From Frateuria edaphi (GTDB lineage Bacteria; Pseudomonadota; Gammaproteobacteria; Xanthomonadales; Rhodanobacteraceae), in the NCBI RefSeq assembly GCF_021117405.1, contig NZ_CP088251.1:3147001-3211000 (forward strand): a stretch of DNA of 64,000 bases, given 5' to 3'. Shown here in pieces: positions 44,002 through 52,972 of this stretch. A program made the position numbers and the translations under genes. The stretch's first letter is position 1. Every line of letters starts with the position of its first letter. The notes below the pieces were generated by a model that worked only from the letters and a program-made list of their open reading frames with translations, did no database searches and had not been told where the DNA came from.

Positions 44002-45469
44002 GGCTGAGCGTCGCCGTGGCCGCCGGGCAGGCCTGTTCGGTGCGGTGCGCCTGCTCGCTGGCGATCAGCGCGTTCCAGCGCGCATCGAGCGCGGCGCGGG
44101 CCAGCGCGTGGTGCTCGGTGGACTGCTGTGACGCCGACTGCTGCAGCTCCACTTGCGCGTGCAGCAGGTCGCGCACGTGCCGGTAGAAGTCCGAATCGTA
44201 GGCGCCGCGGAACATCATCGCCAGGTCGTTGCTTTCCTCCCAGTGCGTCTTGCGGCCGAGCTGGGCCTTGACCTTCTCGTAGAACTTGGTGCCGGGCAAT
44301 GGATAGGAGACGCTGACGCCGATGTCGTCCGGTGCGGCGCGTGCGATCAGTTCCCGCGTGGCCAGCAAGTCTTCCAGTTCCTCGCCGAGATAGCCCAGCT
44401 GGACGAAGAAGCCGACGCGGATGCCGTGGCGGCCGAGCCGCTCGCGGGCGCCGATCAAATCGGCCACGTGGGTGCCCTTGCTCATGGCGTCGAGCACACG
44501 CTGGCTGCCGCTTTCGGCGCCGATCCAGACCTCGACGCAGCCGGCCCGGGCAAGCGCGTCGACCATCGCCTCGCTGCACAGGTCGGCGCGCGCCTGGATG
44601 GTGAACGGCACCGAGCCGGCGCTCGCGTGCAGGTGCTCGGCGAAGGTCTGCACCCAGTCCACGTAGAAGCCGAAGATGTCGTCGGCCATCCAGATGTGGT
44701 CGGGCGCGAACGTGTGCTTGAGGTGCGCCATTTCGGCGGCGACGTCCAGTGCGCCGCGCTGGCGGTAGTGGTTGCCCCAGATCGGCTTGGCGCACCAGTT
44801 GCAGCGGAACGGGCAGCCGCGCGAGGCGGCCATGTTGAGGCTGAAGTAGCCGTGCCGGCCGGTCCAGAACGCGCGGTAGCGCTCGATGTCGATCAGGTCC
44901 CACGCCGGGTGGCCGACCAGCCGCGCGTCCGGTGGCTGGATGCCGATGCGCTGCAGTTGCGTCTGGCCGTCCGTGCGGAAGGCGACGCCGGCGAGGCCGG
45001 CGGTCCAGTCTTGGTTGTCGATGGCGCGATCGCGGTCGAACCGTTCGACCAGCGCCGACAGGGCGCCGACGCCCTCGCCCAGCAGCACCACGTCGGCGCC
45101 GGCGGCGAGGAAGGCATCGGGCTGGTCGGAGGCATCGGAGCCGGCCACGATCACGCGCGCGCCGCTGGCATGTGCCTCGCCGATCATCCGGCAGGCCGCC
45201 TCGCGCATGCGGCTGAGGCACATCTTGGTGAGGAAGTTGAAGTTGTCCTCGTACAGCACCACCAGCGTGGGCGCGGCAGCATGCAGGGATGCGGCGTAGG
45301 CCTCCACGCCGTCGGCCAGCATGGTGTCGAACAGCGTGACCTCGTGCCCGTGCTGGCGCAGGAACGCGGCGACCTGGATCGTCGCCAGCGGGGGATAGGG
45401 CTTGCCGCGCTCCCACTGCTTGCGGTCGTACTGCAGGTAGTAGGAGTGGCTGACCTGGATCTTGAGCAT
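43994..45469 (-). CDS. B12-binding-domain radical SAM protein of the HPr-kinase-like cluster
   Basis: A 491-residue enzyme. The N-terminal cobalamin-type domain (about 1-175) begins LKIQVSHSYYLQYDRKQWE and includes PPLATIQVAAFLRQHGHEVTLFDTML and VIVAGSDASDQPDAFLAAGAD. The radical SAM triad is CPFRCNWC in NMAASRGCPFRCNWCAKPIW, near residue 225. The later segment VEVWIGAESGSQRVLDAMSKGT is typical of the BchE/TIGR-type family. The start at ATG 45469 is favoured over a longer reading because conservation begins there. It probably modifies the product or carrier of the cluster; the substrate is unknown. Confidence 0.84.
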   Translation of the reverse strand: MLKIQVSHSYYLQYDRKQWERGKPYPPLATIQVAAFLRQHGHEVTLFDTMLADGVEAYAASLHAAAPTLVVLYEDNFNFLTKMCLSRMREAACRMIGEAHASGARVIVAGSDASDQPDAFLAAGADVVLLGEGVGALSALVERFDRDRAIDNQDWTAGLAGVAFRTDGQTQLQRIGIQPPDARLVGHPAWDLIDIERYRAFWTGRHGYFSLNMAASRGCPFRCNWCAKPIWGNHYRQRGALDVAAEMAHLKHTFAPDHIWMADDIFGFYVDWVQTFAEHLHASAGSVPFTIQARADLCSEAMVDALARAGCVEVWIGAESGSQRVLDAMSKGTHVADLIGARERLGRHGIRVGFFVQLGYLGEELEDLLATRELIARAAPDDIGVSVSYPLPGTKFYEKVKAQLGRKTHWEESNDLAMMFRGAYDSDFYRHVRDLLHAQVELQQSASQQSTEHHALARAALDARWNALIASEQAHRTEQACPAATATLSHA

Positions 45470-45650
45470 GGGTGTCGGCCCGGCCGTTGGCGAAGGAGGC
45501 CGCGCGGGGCGGCCGTCGGCGTGCATGCGGGTAAGTGCCGGGCGGGGGGATCGAGGTTGCGTTGCCTGGAAGGCGTCTCCGGGTCAAGAAGAGGACGTGC
45601 GTGGCGTTGGGCACCTGACGAAATGGCAGGCGCGCGCAATCTGAAGCTTT

Positions 45651-45665
45651 CTCCCCGTCGGGGAG
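45651..45665. repeat. Solo CTCTCCC-family hairpin
   Basis: CTCCCC at 45651-45656 pairs with GGGGAG at 45660-45665 around GTC. It lies in the 254-base divergent gap between the radical SAM gene and the HPr-kinase-like gene, about 60 bases before the latter. I found no small peptide gene in this gap on either strand. Confidence 0.6.
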
Positions 45666-45723
45666 AGGGAGCCAATCCGCGGCGAGCAAAACCTCGGCTT
45701 CCCGCAGGCGCACTCACGCAGGC

Positions 45724-46806
45724 ATGACCCTGCCCTCCTCCCCCGCCACCGTCGCCGATCCGTTCGGCGAGCACACCGCCTGCGGCTTCGGGCTGCAGCG
45801 GAAAGTGTTGGGTGGGCGCTTCCACTTCGCCAGCGACAACGAGGCGTTGCTACAGCTGGTCGAGGTCGCCTATGGCGGGCTTCCCGCGTACGAGCTGCCG
45901 CGCGCGGAGGACTTCCACGTCGAGCTGCGCCTGCGGCCCGCCCGCACCAGGTACCGCCGCGAGCCGCCCCCGGTACGGCACCAGGCGGGCGCGGGGCTGC
46001 TATGCGGCGTGGTGGACGAGCACAACTACGCCGTGCTCGACCCACGTGGTCGTCGCGCGCTGGTGGTCGCTTCGCAGGCGATGCTCAGGCGGCCCTATCA
46101 CCTGCGGTACGAGCTCATCGAGTTCGCCGTGTTCACCCTGGCCACGCGCGGCATGGGCCTGGTGCCACTGCATGGCGCGTGCGTGGGACATGGCGGGCGC
46201 GGCGTGCTGTTGCTGGGCCACAGCGGCGCGGGCAAGTCCACGCTGGCTCTGCACAGCCTGCTGCACGGGCTGGACTTCCTCGCCGAGGACGCAGTGTTCG
46301 TGCAGCCGCACACCCTGCTCGCGACCGGCGTGCCCAATTTCCTGCATCTGCGGCCGGATGCGCTCGGGTTGCTGCCCGATGGCGCCACGCGCGATTGGCT
46401 GCAGCGCTCGCCACGGATCCGGCGGCGCAGCGGCGTGGAGAAGATCGAGGCCGATCTTCGCCAGGGCGCGGGCCGGCTCGCGGGCAGACCGCTCGAACTG
46501 GTCGGCGCGGTGATGGTGACCGGGGAGCGGGCCGACGGCGAGTTGCTGTCGCCCGTGGACACCGACACCGCCGCGACGTGGCTGGCGGCCAACCAGCCCT
46601 ACGCGGCGGGCCAGCCGGGCTGGCAGGCGTTCGCGCAGGCGCTGGCGGGTCGAGGCGTGTACCGGTTACGGCGCGGAGGCGATCCGCGGGCCTCGGTCGA
46701 GGTCCTGCGGCGGCTGCTTGATGCCGACGCACACCCCATTTCGCGGCGCGAAGCGCGATCGAGCGGGCCAACTTTTCCCGAAGCCGCCTGCACTCAGGAA
46801 AGATGA
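45724..46806 (+). CDS. HPr-kinase-like protein (HprK-related kinase A type)
   Basis: A 360-residue soluble protein. The C-terminal half has a Walker A loop GVLLLGHSGAGKSTLALHSL (about residues 165-175) and LDFLAEDAVFVQPH, where the acidic pair follows as in HPr(Ser) kinase. PTS HPr is not evident here. Related HprK-like proteins occur in lasso-peptide clusters (peptide tail phosphorylation) and in the so-called HPr-rel-A system with a PqqD-like partner. The N-terminal half (about 1-140) is unlike HprK and may be a docking domain. It overlaps the ABC exporter start in an ATGA. Confidence 0.8.
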   Translation: MTLPSSPATVADPFGEHTACGFGLQRKVLGGRFHFASDNEALLQLVEVAYGGLPAYELPRAEDFHVELRLRPARTRYRREPPPVRHQAGAGLLCGVVDEHNYAVLDPRGRRALVVASQAMLRRPYHLRYELIEFAVFTLATRGMGLVPLHGACVGHGGRGVLLLGHSGAGKSTLALHSLLHGLDFLAEDAVFVQPHTLLATGVPNFLHLRPDALGLLPDGATRDWLQRSPRIRRRSGVEKIEADLRQGAGRLAGRPLELVGAVMVTGERADGELLSPVDTDTAATWLAANQPYAAGQPGWQAFAQALAGRGVYRLRRGGDPRASVEVLRRLLDADAHPISRREARSSGPTFPEAACTQER

Positions 46807-48596
46807 GCACGATCCCCGGCAAAGACGCGACCCTGGACCGCCGCGACGGCCTGGCGCCCTGGTACCAGCGCGCCACGACGACGCTGCTCCGGGCGCTGCC
46901 GGCCTCGCGTTTCTGGCGCGCCTTCGCGCTCACGCTCGGCCGCCGGGATGCGCTGCAGATCGCAACCTATGTGGCGCTGTCGCTCGGCGCGGCGCTGGCC
47001 GGCAGCATCGCGGCGATCTGCCTGGTGCCGCTGGTACAGCCGGGTTCGTCGTCCACCTTCGCGGCCTACGGCAGCGTGCCAATGCAGGCGCTCGCCTTTG
47101 CGGTGGCCACCGGCAGCTTCGCGCTGATGCGCTGGCAGGTGGCGCGGCTGGGCGCCGACCTGGTCAGCCGCTGCGGCATGAACCTGCGACGGATGGTGCA
47201 CGCGCGCCTGGTCGATGCGCCGTTGGGCGAGTTGGCCGACGCGAGTTCGGCCGAGATCGCCAACGTGCTGACCTACAACATCGAGATCCTCGTGCAGGGG
47301 TTCAGCGCGCTGCTGCAATTGGCGGTGATCGGCCTCACCACCGCGGTGAGCCTGGCGTTCGTGTTCTGGGTATCGCCGGCGCTGCTGTTGATCACGCCGG
47401 TGCTGGTCGCGCTCGGGCTGTTCGCCGCGCGCGCCTACGGCCGCGAACAGTCGGCGGTAAGCCGGCAGTACGTGGCCGACATGACGCGGCTGTTCTGGCT
47501 CAGCGAGGATTTTCCAAGGCGCCTGCGCTACGTGCGCTCATTCGAGCGGCAGAGCGCGGAGAAGGCCGGCTACGGTGCGATCTCCGCGCGACTGGGCCTG
47601 GGCTACCGGCGCCAGATGGAGCTGGTCGCCGCCGGTCGCCTGATGCTGGAACTGGCCGCCGCCGCGGGCATCGCCGGCATGTTCGTGCTCGCCCATCGCT
47701 GGCATGGCATCGACAGTGCGTCGCTGATCGCGGTGAGCCTGCTGCTCGGGCGCCTGCTGCCGTACCTGGTGTCGACCCGGCAAAGTTGCCAGCAATTGCG
47801 TTCGGCCTCGCCGGCGCTGGAACTGTGGCAGCGCCACATGCGGCACCGCCATGACGCGTTGCCCGCCGTGCCGGCGCGTGCGCTGGCGGTCGGCGACGTG
47901 CTGGCGATCGACCAGCTGCGGTTGCGTGCACCGCTGGAGGCGCTGTGCGTGCGCCACCTGGTATTGGCGCCTGGCGAACTGACGCTGGTCTCGGGCGACT
48001 CGGGTATCGGCAAGAGCAGCCTGGTCGACGTGCTCGCCGGCATGACCCTTCCGGCGGACTTCAGCGCCTCGATCGGCGACCACGCGATCGACTTCGACGG
48101 CTACCGCGCGCTGGTGCGCAATGGCGCCTACGTCAGCCAGAGCGTGCGCCCCTGGCAGCACACGGTGCGCGACTGCCTGGCCTGGGCGGCGCCGGCGGCG
48201 AGCGACGGCACCATGCTCGCCGTGCTGGAGGACGTCGGCCTCGGCCGCTGGCTGGCGGCATCGCGCGAGGGTCTGGACGCGCCGCTCTACGGCAGCTCCA
48301 GCCGTCTCTCCGGCGGCGAACTGCAGCGGCTGATGCTCGCCCAGGTGATCCTGCGCCAGCCGCTGCTGGCCGTGCTGGACGAGGCTACCGGTGCGCTCGA
48401 TGCCGCGTCGGAACTGGCCGTCCTGGCCACGCTCAAGCGGCAATTGCCGCGCTCGATCCTGGTGGTGGTTTCCCATCGCGCCAGCGTGTCGTCCATGGCC
48501 GAGCAGCACCTGCAGATCGACCGGGACCTGGCCGTCACGATCGTGCGCAACACGCCTGGCGGTCGATCCGCGCCCGGTGACGCCGCGTTCGGTTGA
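46803..48596 (+). CDS. ABC transporter, fused membrane and ATPase domains (peptide-exporter type)
   Basis: A 597-residue half-transporter. The membrane domain (about 50-330) has six hydrophobic helices. The ATPase domain contains Walker A LVSGDSGIGKSSLVDVLAG, Q-loop region YVSQSVRPW, signature LSGGELQRLMLAQ, Walker B LLAVLDEA and H-loop VVVSHRASV. No N-terminal C39 peptidase is present, so any leader would have to be cut by another enzyme. The layout resembles lasso-peptide and related RiPP exporters. Its overlap with the HPr-kinase-like gene indicates one operon. The cargo is unknown. Confidence 0.9.
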   Translation: MSTIPGKDATLDRRDGLAPWYQRATTTLLRALPASRFWRAFALTLGRRDALQIATYVALSLGAALAGSIAAICLVPLVQPGSSSTFAAYGSVPMQALAFAVATGSFALMRWQVARLGADLVSRCGMNLRRMVHARLVDAPLGELADASSAEIANVLTYNIEILVQGFSALLQLAVIGLTTAVSLAFVFWVSPALLLITPVLVALGLFAARAYGREQSAVSRQYVADMTRLFWLSEDFPRRLRYVRSFERQSAEKAGYGAISARLGLGYRRQMELVAAGRLMLELAAAAGIAGMFVLAHRWHGIDSASLIAVSLLLGRLLPYLVSTRQSCQQLRSASPALELWQRHMRHRHDALPAVPARALAVGDVLAIDQLRLRAPLEALCVRHLVLAPGELTLVSGDSGIGKSSLVDVLAGMTLPADFSASIGDHAIDFDGYRALVRNGAYVSQSVRPWQHTVRDCLAWAAPAASDGTMLAVLEDVGLGRWLAASREGLDAPLYGSSSRLSGGELQRLMLAQVILRQPLLAVLDEATGALDAASELAVLATLKRQLPRSILVVVSHRASVSSMAEQHLQIDRDLAVTIVRNTPGGRSAPGDAAFG

Positions 48597-48657
48597 TCGC
48601 GAACCCGCCAGGCCGCGCGAGGTCTAGAGTCCGGCTACCACAGGTCGGACCGGACCC

Positions 48658-48993
48658 ATGAACAAGACACCGCGCCGCAGGGCACTGGACCAGGACATCT
48701 GCGTGCACATCTTCAGCGCCTCCGCCGCCATGGTCGGCGTCTGCATCATGGTCATCGGCATCCTGCGCGTGGTCATCACGATCCGTCGAACCGACCTCGT
48801 CGGCGACGACCTGCTCGCGCTCAATGCCATGCTGTACCTGATCACGTGCCTGCTTTCCTACTGGGCGTTGCGCACCCGCAACGTGCAACGCAACCACACG
48901 CTGGAACGCGTTTCCGACACGCTGTTCCTGGTCGCGCTGACGCTTACCACGCTCAACGCGGGCTTCATCACCTGGGCCATGTCGGTCGATTGA
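48658..48993 (+). CDS. Small hypothetical membrane protein, 111 aa
   Basis: A protein with three hydrophobic helices: near 19-40 (IFSASAAMVGVCIMVIGILRVVI), 55-70 (LNAMLYLITCLLSYWAL) and 88-107 (LFLVALTLTTLNAGFITWAM). The short N-terminus is basic (NKTPRRRALDQD). The loop between helices 2 and 3 carries RTRNVQRNHTLER and is probably cytoplasmic. It lies 61 bases after the ABC exporter; it might be cotranscribed. I recognise no family and suggest no function. Confidence 0.65.
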   Translation: MNKTPRRRALDQDICVHIFSASAAMVGVCIMVIGILRVVITIRRTDLVGDDLLALNAMLYLITCLLSYWALRTRNVQRNHTLERVSDTLFLVALTLTTLNAGFITWAMSVD

Positions 48994-49167
48994 AGGGCTG
49001 GTCGGGCGACGGGCCATCACGGGATTTTCAGTCCCGGTGGACGTGCCGATCGTGTTTCCTCGCGAGCGGGGACCTCACTCGAACCTTCCGGACGAGGCTC
49101 ATACACGATTGCTTGTCTCGACCGGCTCGCAACGCGGCGGCCACGCAGCTCGCCGATCCGGCGCAGG

Positions 49168-50424
49168 TCAGTTCCGCAGCCGCGGCACGCCGTGCTCGTC
49201 GCGCTCCTCGACCGCCAGCGAGCGCGTGTCCGGGTGCGACAGACGGCTGTCGCGCGGCAGGTCGAGGGTGGCCTCGCCGCGGATGAGGGCCAGCGCGTTG
49301 CGGTAGCAGCGCTGGGCGAGCGGGACATCGCCCTGGCCGATGCAGGCGTCGCCCATCGATTCCCAGGCGCCGGGGCTGGGTGCGATGGCGAGCGAGCGTT
49401 CCAGATAGGTGCGCGCCGTGCCCCATAGTTGCTGGCGCACGCACATGCGGCCGAGCGCGAGCAGCAGGCCGGGGTCGTTGGGATGGGCATCGAGCCAGCT
49501 TTCGGCGCGGCGCAGTCGCGCGTCCAGGTCGTCGCCGTCGAGCGTGCCCCAGGTTTCGGCCAGCTGCGGCGACCACTCGCGGCGCAAGGCGGACTCCAGC
49601 TCGTCCATCGCCGGCAGCGCCAGCCCGAAGGCGGCGGCGCGGCGGGCGTAGGCGTCGATCACCGCGGGCGCGCGGCGCTGGCCCTTGGGCAGTTGCGACC
49701 ACAGCGCATTGAGCGCCTGGCCGTCGGGCGTGGCGAGGATGGCGGCAACCAGCACCTGCGTTTCCAGCGCGGTATAGCGCGGCGTGCCGAGCGCGCCGCT
49801 TTTCTGCAACGGTTCCAGCGCAGCCAGCGCGCGGCGCGGTTCGCCGGCGGCGAGCGCGGCGAGGGCGAGTTCGTGCCAGCCACCGGGGGTGAGGCTGCCA
49901 CTGTCGGCCTCGGGATTGAGCAGGGCGAGGGCTTCGGCCGGCTTGCCGTCGCGGCGCAGTACGCGAGCGCGCACCACGCGCGCCGCCTGCGGCGCGGCCT
50001 GGCCGGCGCGATTGAGGGCTTCCAGTGCGCGCGCGGCCTCGCCGCGGCGCGAGGCGGCTTCGGCGGAGGCGAGCAGGGCCGGACCGCGCAGCGCGTCCAG
50101 TCGCGCGGCTCGCTCCAGGTCGCGTTCGGCCTCGCCGTGGCGACCTTCCATCAGCGCGACCAGGCCGCTGCCCAGCCGCTGTCGGCTCACCCGGCGATGC
50201 CGCCGTGACATCGCGCCGAACGGCCAGCGCGCCAGCCGCCACAGCCCGGCAAGAATGGCCCAGGCCAACAGCACGATGACCAGCGCGGCCACCACGGTGG
50301 TTTCCACACGCCAGCCGCGCAGGCGTACGAGCACGTAGCCGGGATCCTCGGCGACCCAGTGCCAGCCGAACGCGGCGAGCGCCGCGACCACGATCAGCAG
50401 CAACAGCCAGCGCCACAGCTTCAC
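49168..50424 (-). CDS. hemY: HemY protein (heme-biosynthesis-associated)
   Basis: A 418-residue inner-membrane protein. Two N-terminal hydrophobic helices (LWRWLLLLIVVAALAAFGWHWVAEDPG and TTVVAALVIVLLAWAILAGLW) precede a TPR-like soluble domain (about 90-390) with repeats such as LSKLARGRHGEAERDLERA and WGTARTYLERSLAIAPSPGAWESMGDACIGQGD. This is the classic HemY layout. Despite the name it is not protoporphyrinogen oxidase; its role in heme metabolism is unclear. It overlaps hemX by four bases, and with hemD upstream forms the usual hemD-hemX-hemY order. Confidence 0.9.
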   Translation of the reverse strand: MKLWRWLLLLIVVAALAAFGWHWVAEDPGYVLVRLRGWRVETTVVAALVIVLLAWAILAGLWRLARWPFGAMSRRHRRVSRQRLGSGLVALMEGRHGEAERDLERAARLDALRGPALLASAEAASRRGEAARALEALNRAGQAAPQAARVVRARVLRRDGKPAEALALLNPEADSGSLTPGGWHELALAALAAGEPRRALAALEPLQKSGALGTPRYTALETQVLVAAILATPDGQALNALWSQLPKGQRRAPAVIDAYARRAAAFGLALPAMDELESALRREWSPQLAETWGTLDGDDLDARLRRAESWLDAHPNDPGLLLALGRMCVRQQLWGTARTYLERSLAIAPSPGAWESMGDACIGQGDVPLAQRCYRNALALIRGEATLDLPRDSRLSHPDTRSLAVEERDEHGVPRLRN

Positions 50425-51512
50425 GGCCGGTGCCCCGTGCTGGACGCGCGTGCCGGCGTGGCGTCGACCGCCTTCAAGGCATGCACGGCGCGCAGGTTGC
50501 GCAGTTCGGCCAGTGCGGCGCCCAGTTGCACCGGCGCGGCAGGCTTGATGCTCCCGGCGAGACTTGCCAGTTGGGCCTGGACGTGCGCGACGGCCGGATC
50601 GGCGGTATCGAACCGCGCCGCCACGCTGGCCTGCGCACGGGCGATGGCCGCGTGCGCGGCATCGACGTCGGCGGCGAGCAGCGCAGCCTGCGCCTGGGCG
50701 AGGTCGAGCGCGGCCAGTTCACGGGCGAAGCGGGCATCGGCCACCGCACGCGGTGCGCCGTCGTCGCGCTGCACGTTGACCACGCTGCCGAGTGCATGGC
50801 GGATGCGTGCCCACGCGCCGGGGTTGGCCGTTTCCGCGATAGCGTCCTCGCGCTTGAGCGGAAGCGTCTGGATCGCACCGCGCAATTGCTGCAGGACATC
50901 GATCGCTTGGGTGCGCGGCACGCTCTGCTCCAGCGCCTCGCGCTCGGCGGCAAGGCTCTGGCGCACGCCGGAGAAGGCGCCGTCGTTCACCGCGGCCAAC
51001 GCCTGGTCGGCCAGCCCGTAGGCAGCGGCCGCGCCCTGCGCGTCATGGAACAGCACGTAGCGTTGCTGGCCCATGCGCAGCAGCGTCTCGGTTTCATCGA
51101 GCAGCATTGCGTCGTGGCCGGAAAGGCTCTTCTCCGACAGCTTGGCGACCGCATCCTCGAGGTTGCGCACGCGCTCGGACTGGCCCAGCAGTTCCTCGCG
51201 CAGGCTGCGGTTGACCTGCTCGGCGTCGCCCAGGCGCTGGCGCAGCGAGGAGCGCTCGTCGCCAAGCGTCGTGAGCGTGTCTTCGAGATGGCCCACGCGC
51301 TCGTCGAGGTTGTCGCTCGCGCTGCCCTGCATCTGCTGCCACTGGCGCCAGGCCACGTAGCCGGCCAGGCCCAGCGCGAGCAGGGCGATCAGCAGCGCGA
51401 GGGCGAGCGTGCCGCCGCGGCGCGGGGCTGGGGCGGACGCGGGACGCGGGACCGGGGCGGCGGCCGGAACCGGCGCGTCGGGACGATCGGAAGCGAGGTC
51501 GTCTTGGCTCAT
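50421..51512 (-). CDS. hemX: HemX-like protein (annotated uroporphyrin-III C-methyltransferase family)
   Basis: A 363-residue membrane-anchored protein. The N-terminus is rich in Pro and Ala, then one helix near 35-57 (GGTLALALLIALLALGLAGYVAW), then a long coiled coil (about 65-125, with LGDAEQVNRSLREELLGQSERVRNLEDAVAKL). The C-terminal domain is HemX-type (LLRMGQQRYVLFHDAQGAAAAYGLADQAL). The methyltransferase label is historical and no SAM-binding motif is seen. It lies between hemD (121 bases upstream) and hemY (overlapping), supporting the name. I use ATG 51512; an in-frame ATG at 51521 is possible. Confidence 0.85.
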   Translation of the reverse strand: MSQDDLASDRPDAPVPAAAPVPRPASAPAPRRGGTLALALLIALLALGLAGYVAWRQWQQMQGSASDNLDERVGHLEDTLTTLGDERSSLRQRLGDAEQVNRSLREELLGQSERVRNLEDAVAKLSEKSLSGHDAMLLDETETLLRMGQQRYVLFHDAQGAAAAYGLADQALAAVNDGAFSGVRQSLAAEREALEQSVPRTQAIDVLQQLRGAIQTLPLKREDAIAETANPGAWARIRHALGSVVNVQRDDGAPRAVADARFARELAALDLAQAQAALLAADVDAAHAAIARAQASVAARFDTADPAVAHVQAQLASLAGSIKPAAPVQLGAALAELRNLRAVHALKAVDATPARASSTGHRP

Positions 51513-51633
51513 GCGCGCCATGCTAGCAGCCCGCATGGCGGGGTTCGCATGGTGGGTGTGAAGCCTGCGGCATCCTCCTGCAAGGGAAGCCGCTAGCGCA
51601 TGCATCGCGGTCGCGCCGGAAGGAACTACGGGG

Positions 51634-52386
51634 TCAACGGGCGGCGGCGATGAGGTCGGCGGAAAGGGCGGACGCGGCGCGGCGCACGTGGCGGAAGCCG
51701 GCGGCGCGGGCGGCGGCTTCCAGGCGCTCGCTGCTGGCCACGGCGACGGCGCTGCACAAGTGCGTCCATGCTTCCGGCGGCAGGCTGTCATGCAGGTTGG
51801 CCAGCGCCTGCGCGCTGGAGAGGAGCACGCGGGCGTCGGGACGCAGTTGCCGCACGGCATCGACATGACGGCGGTCCAGCCGTGCCGCCGTGCGACGGTA
51901 GACCCATACCTCGCGCAGGCGCGCGCCGCCTTCGATGAGGCGTTGCTGCAACAGGCCGCGGCCGCCGGGGGCGCCGACCAGCGCCACCCCGCGTCCTCGC
52001 ACGTCGTGCAACGCGGGCAGGTCGAGCAGGCCTTCGCTGTCCTGCTGCCGCGCGGGCGCCTGCACGGCGAGGCCGTGGCGGCGCAACGCGGCGGCGGTGC
52101 CCTGCCCGACTGCCAGCACCGTGGCGCGCGTGCGCAGCGGCATCAGCGCGGCGGCAAAGCGCACCGCCGCGGGACTGGTGAACAGCAGCAGGTCGTCTGC
52201 GCGCAGGGCTTCACGCAACGGCGTGCGCGCATCCTCGTCGCCTGCGCGCAATGCCAGGCCCGGCAGCAACAACGCCACGCCGCCGCGGGCGCGCACCTGG
52301 CGCGCGAAGGCCGAGGCGGTGCCGGCCGGGCGGGTGATGACGATCACCCGTCCGTCGAGTTCGCCGGTGGTCGAAGCGTGGGGCAC
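51634..52386 (-). CDS. hemD: Uroporphyrinogen-III synthase
   Basis: HemD cyclises and inverts ring D of hydroxymethylbilane to uroporphyrinogen III, the first closed tetrapyrrole. The sequence shows the two-lobed family pattern: RVIVITRPAGTASAFARQVRARGG, DLLLFTSPAAVRFAAALM, AVGQGTAAALRRHG and then LVGAPGGRGLLQQRLIEGGARLREVWVYRR. At 250 residues it has normal length. The start is the GTG at 52386, because GGAG lies six bases upstream and the encoded protein then begins just before the conserved strand; the longer frame has no better start. hemX and hemY follow on the same strand. Confidence 0.9.
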   Translation of the reverse strand: MPHASTTGELDGRVIVITRPAGTASAFARQVRARGGVALLLPGLALRAGDEDARTPLREALRADDLLLFTSPAAVRFAAALMPLRTRATVLAVGQGTAAALRRHGLAVQAPARQQDSEGLLDLPALHDVRGRGVALVGAPGGRGLLQQRLIEGGARLREVWVYRRTAARLDRRHVDAVRQLRPDARVLLSSAQALANLHDSLPPEAWTHLCSAVAVASSERLEAAARAAGFRHVRRAASALSADLIAAAR

Positions 52387-52469
52387 CGCGCACTCCGTGC
52401 AGCCGGAACAGGTCGGCAGTGTAAGCCGCTCGCTACACTTGGCGCTTTTCCCCACCCAAGTTCCGCGCC

Positions 52470-52946
52470 GTGATTGCCGACTCCCGACTGCTCGCCGACG
52501 ACCTGCTCCGCTTCATCCGCGACAGGATCCCGCTCGCCCGCGCCATGGACCTGCGCCTGCACCATTACGATCGCGATGGCCTTGCGCTGGCCGCACCGCT
52601 GGCGCCGAACGTCAACGACAAGGGCTGTGCCTTCGGCGGCAGCCTCGCCAGCGTGATGACGCTGGCCGGCTGGGCACTGGTGGAGCTCGAGTTGCAGCGG
52701 CGCGGCGAAGACTGCGACGTGTTCGTGGGGGACTCGCACGTGCGCTACCTGGAACCGGTGTGGACGGATTTCCGCGCCGAGGCGCGGCTGGCCGAGGGTA
52801 CCGATTTCGAGACTTTCTTCGCCACGTTGGCCGAGCGCGGCAAGGCGCGCATCGACGTGCACTGCGAGGTGCCCGGCAGCGGCGAGCGCCCGGCCGCCAC
52901 GCTGCAGGCGCGCTTCGTCGCCAAGCGACGGGCTGGGGCACAATGA
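52470..52946 (+). CDS. YiiD C-terminal-like thioesterase (hotdog fold)
   Basis: A 158-residue cytosolic protein starting with GTG 52470, divergent from hemD across 83 bases. LARAMDLRLHHYDRDGLALAAPLAPNVNDKGCAFGGSLASVMTLAGWALV is the YiiD_C (PF09500) hotdog core, with Asn-x-x-Gly-Cys-x-F-G-G as the active-site strip. The later strand is VGDSHVRYLEPVWTDFRAEARL. The family is thought to hydrolyse acyl-CoA or acyl-carrier thioesters, but the substrate is unknown. TACACT at 52434-52439 could be a -10 element. Confidence 0.85.
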   Translation: MIADSRLLADDLLRFIRDRIPLARAMDLRLHHYDRDGLALAAPLAPNVNDKGCAFGGSLASVMTLAGWALVELELQRRGEDCDVFVGDSHVRYLEPVWTDFRAEARLAEGTDFETFFATLAERGKARIDVHCEVPGSGERPAATLQARFVAKRRAGAQ

Positions 52947-52972
52947 GGGCCTGTTTCCGGAGGGAATCATCC

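Noticed and set aside
45470-45723. Search for a small precursor peptide or PqqD-like gene between the divergent HPr-kinase-like and radical SAM genes
   Set aside because: No short frame on either strand has a leader-like or cysteine/glycine-rich core with a ribosome binding site; the gap mainly holds a repeat hairpin.
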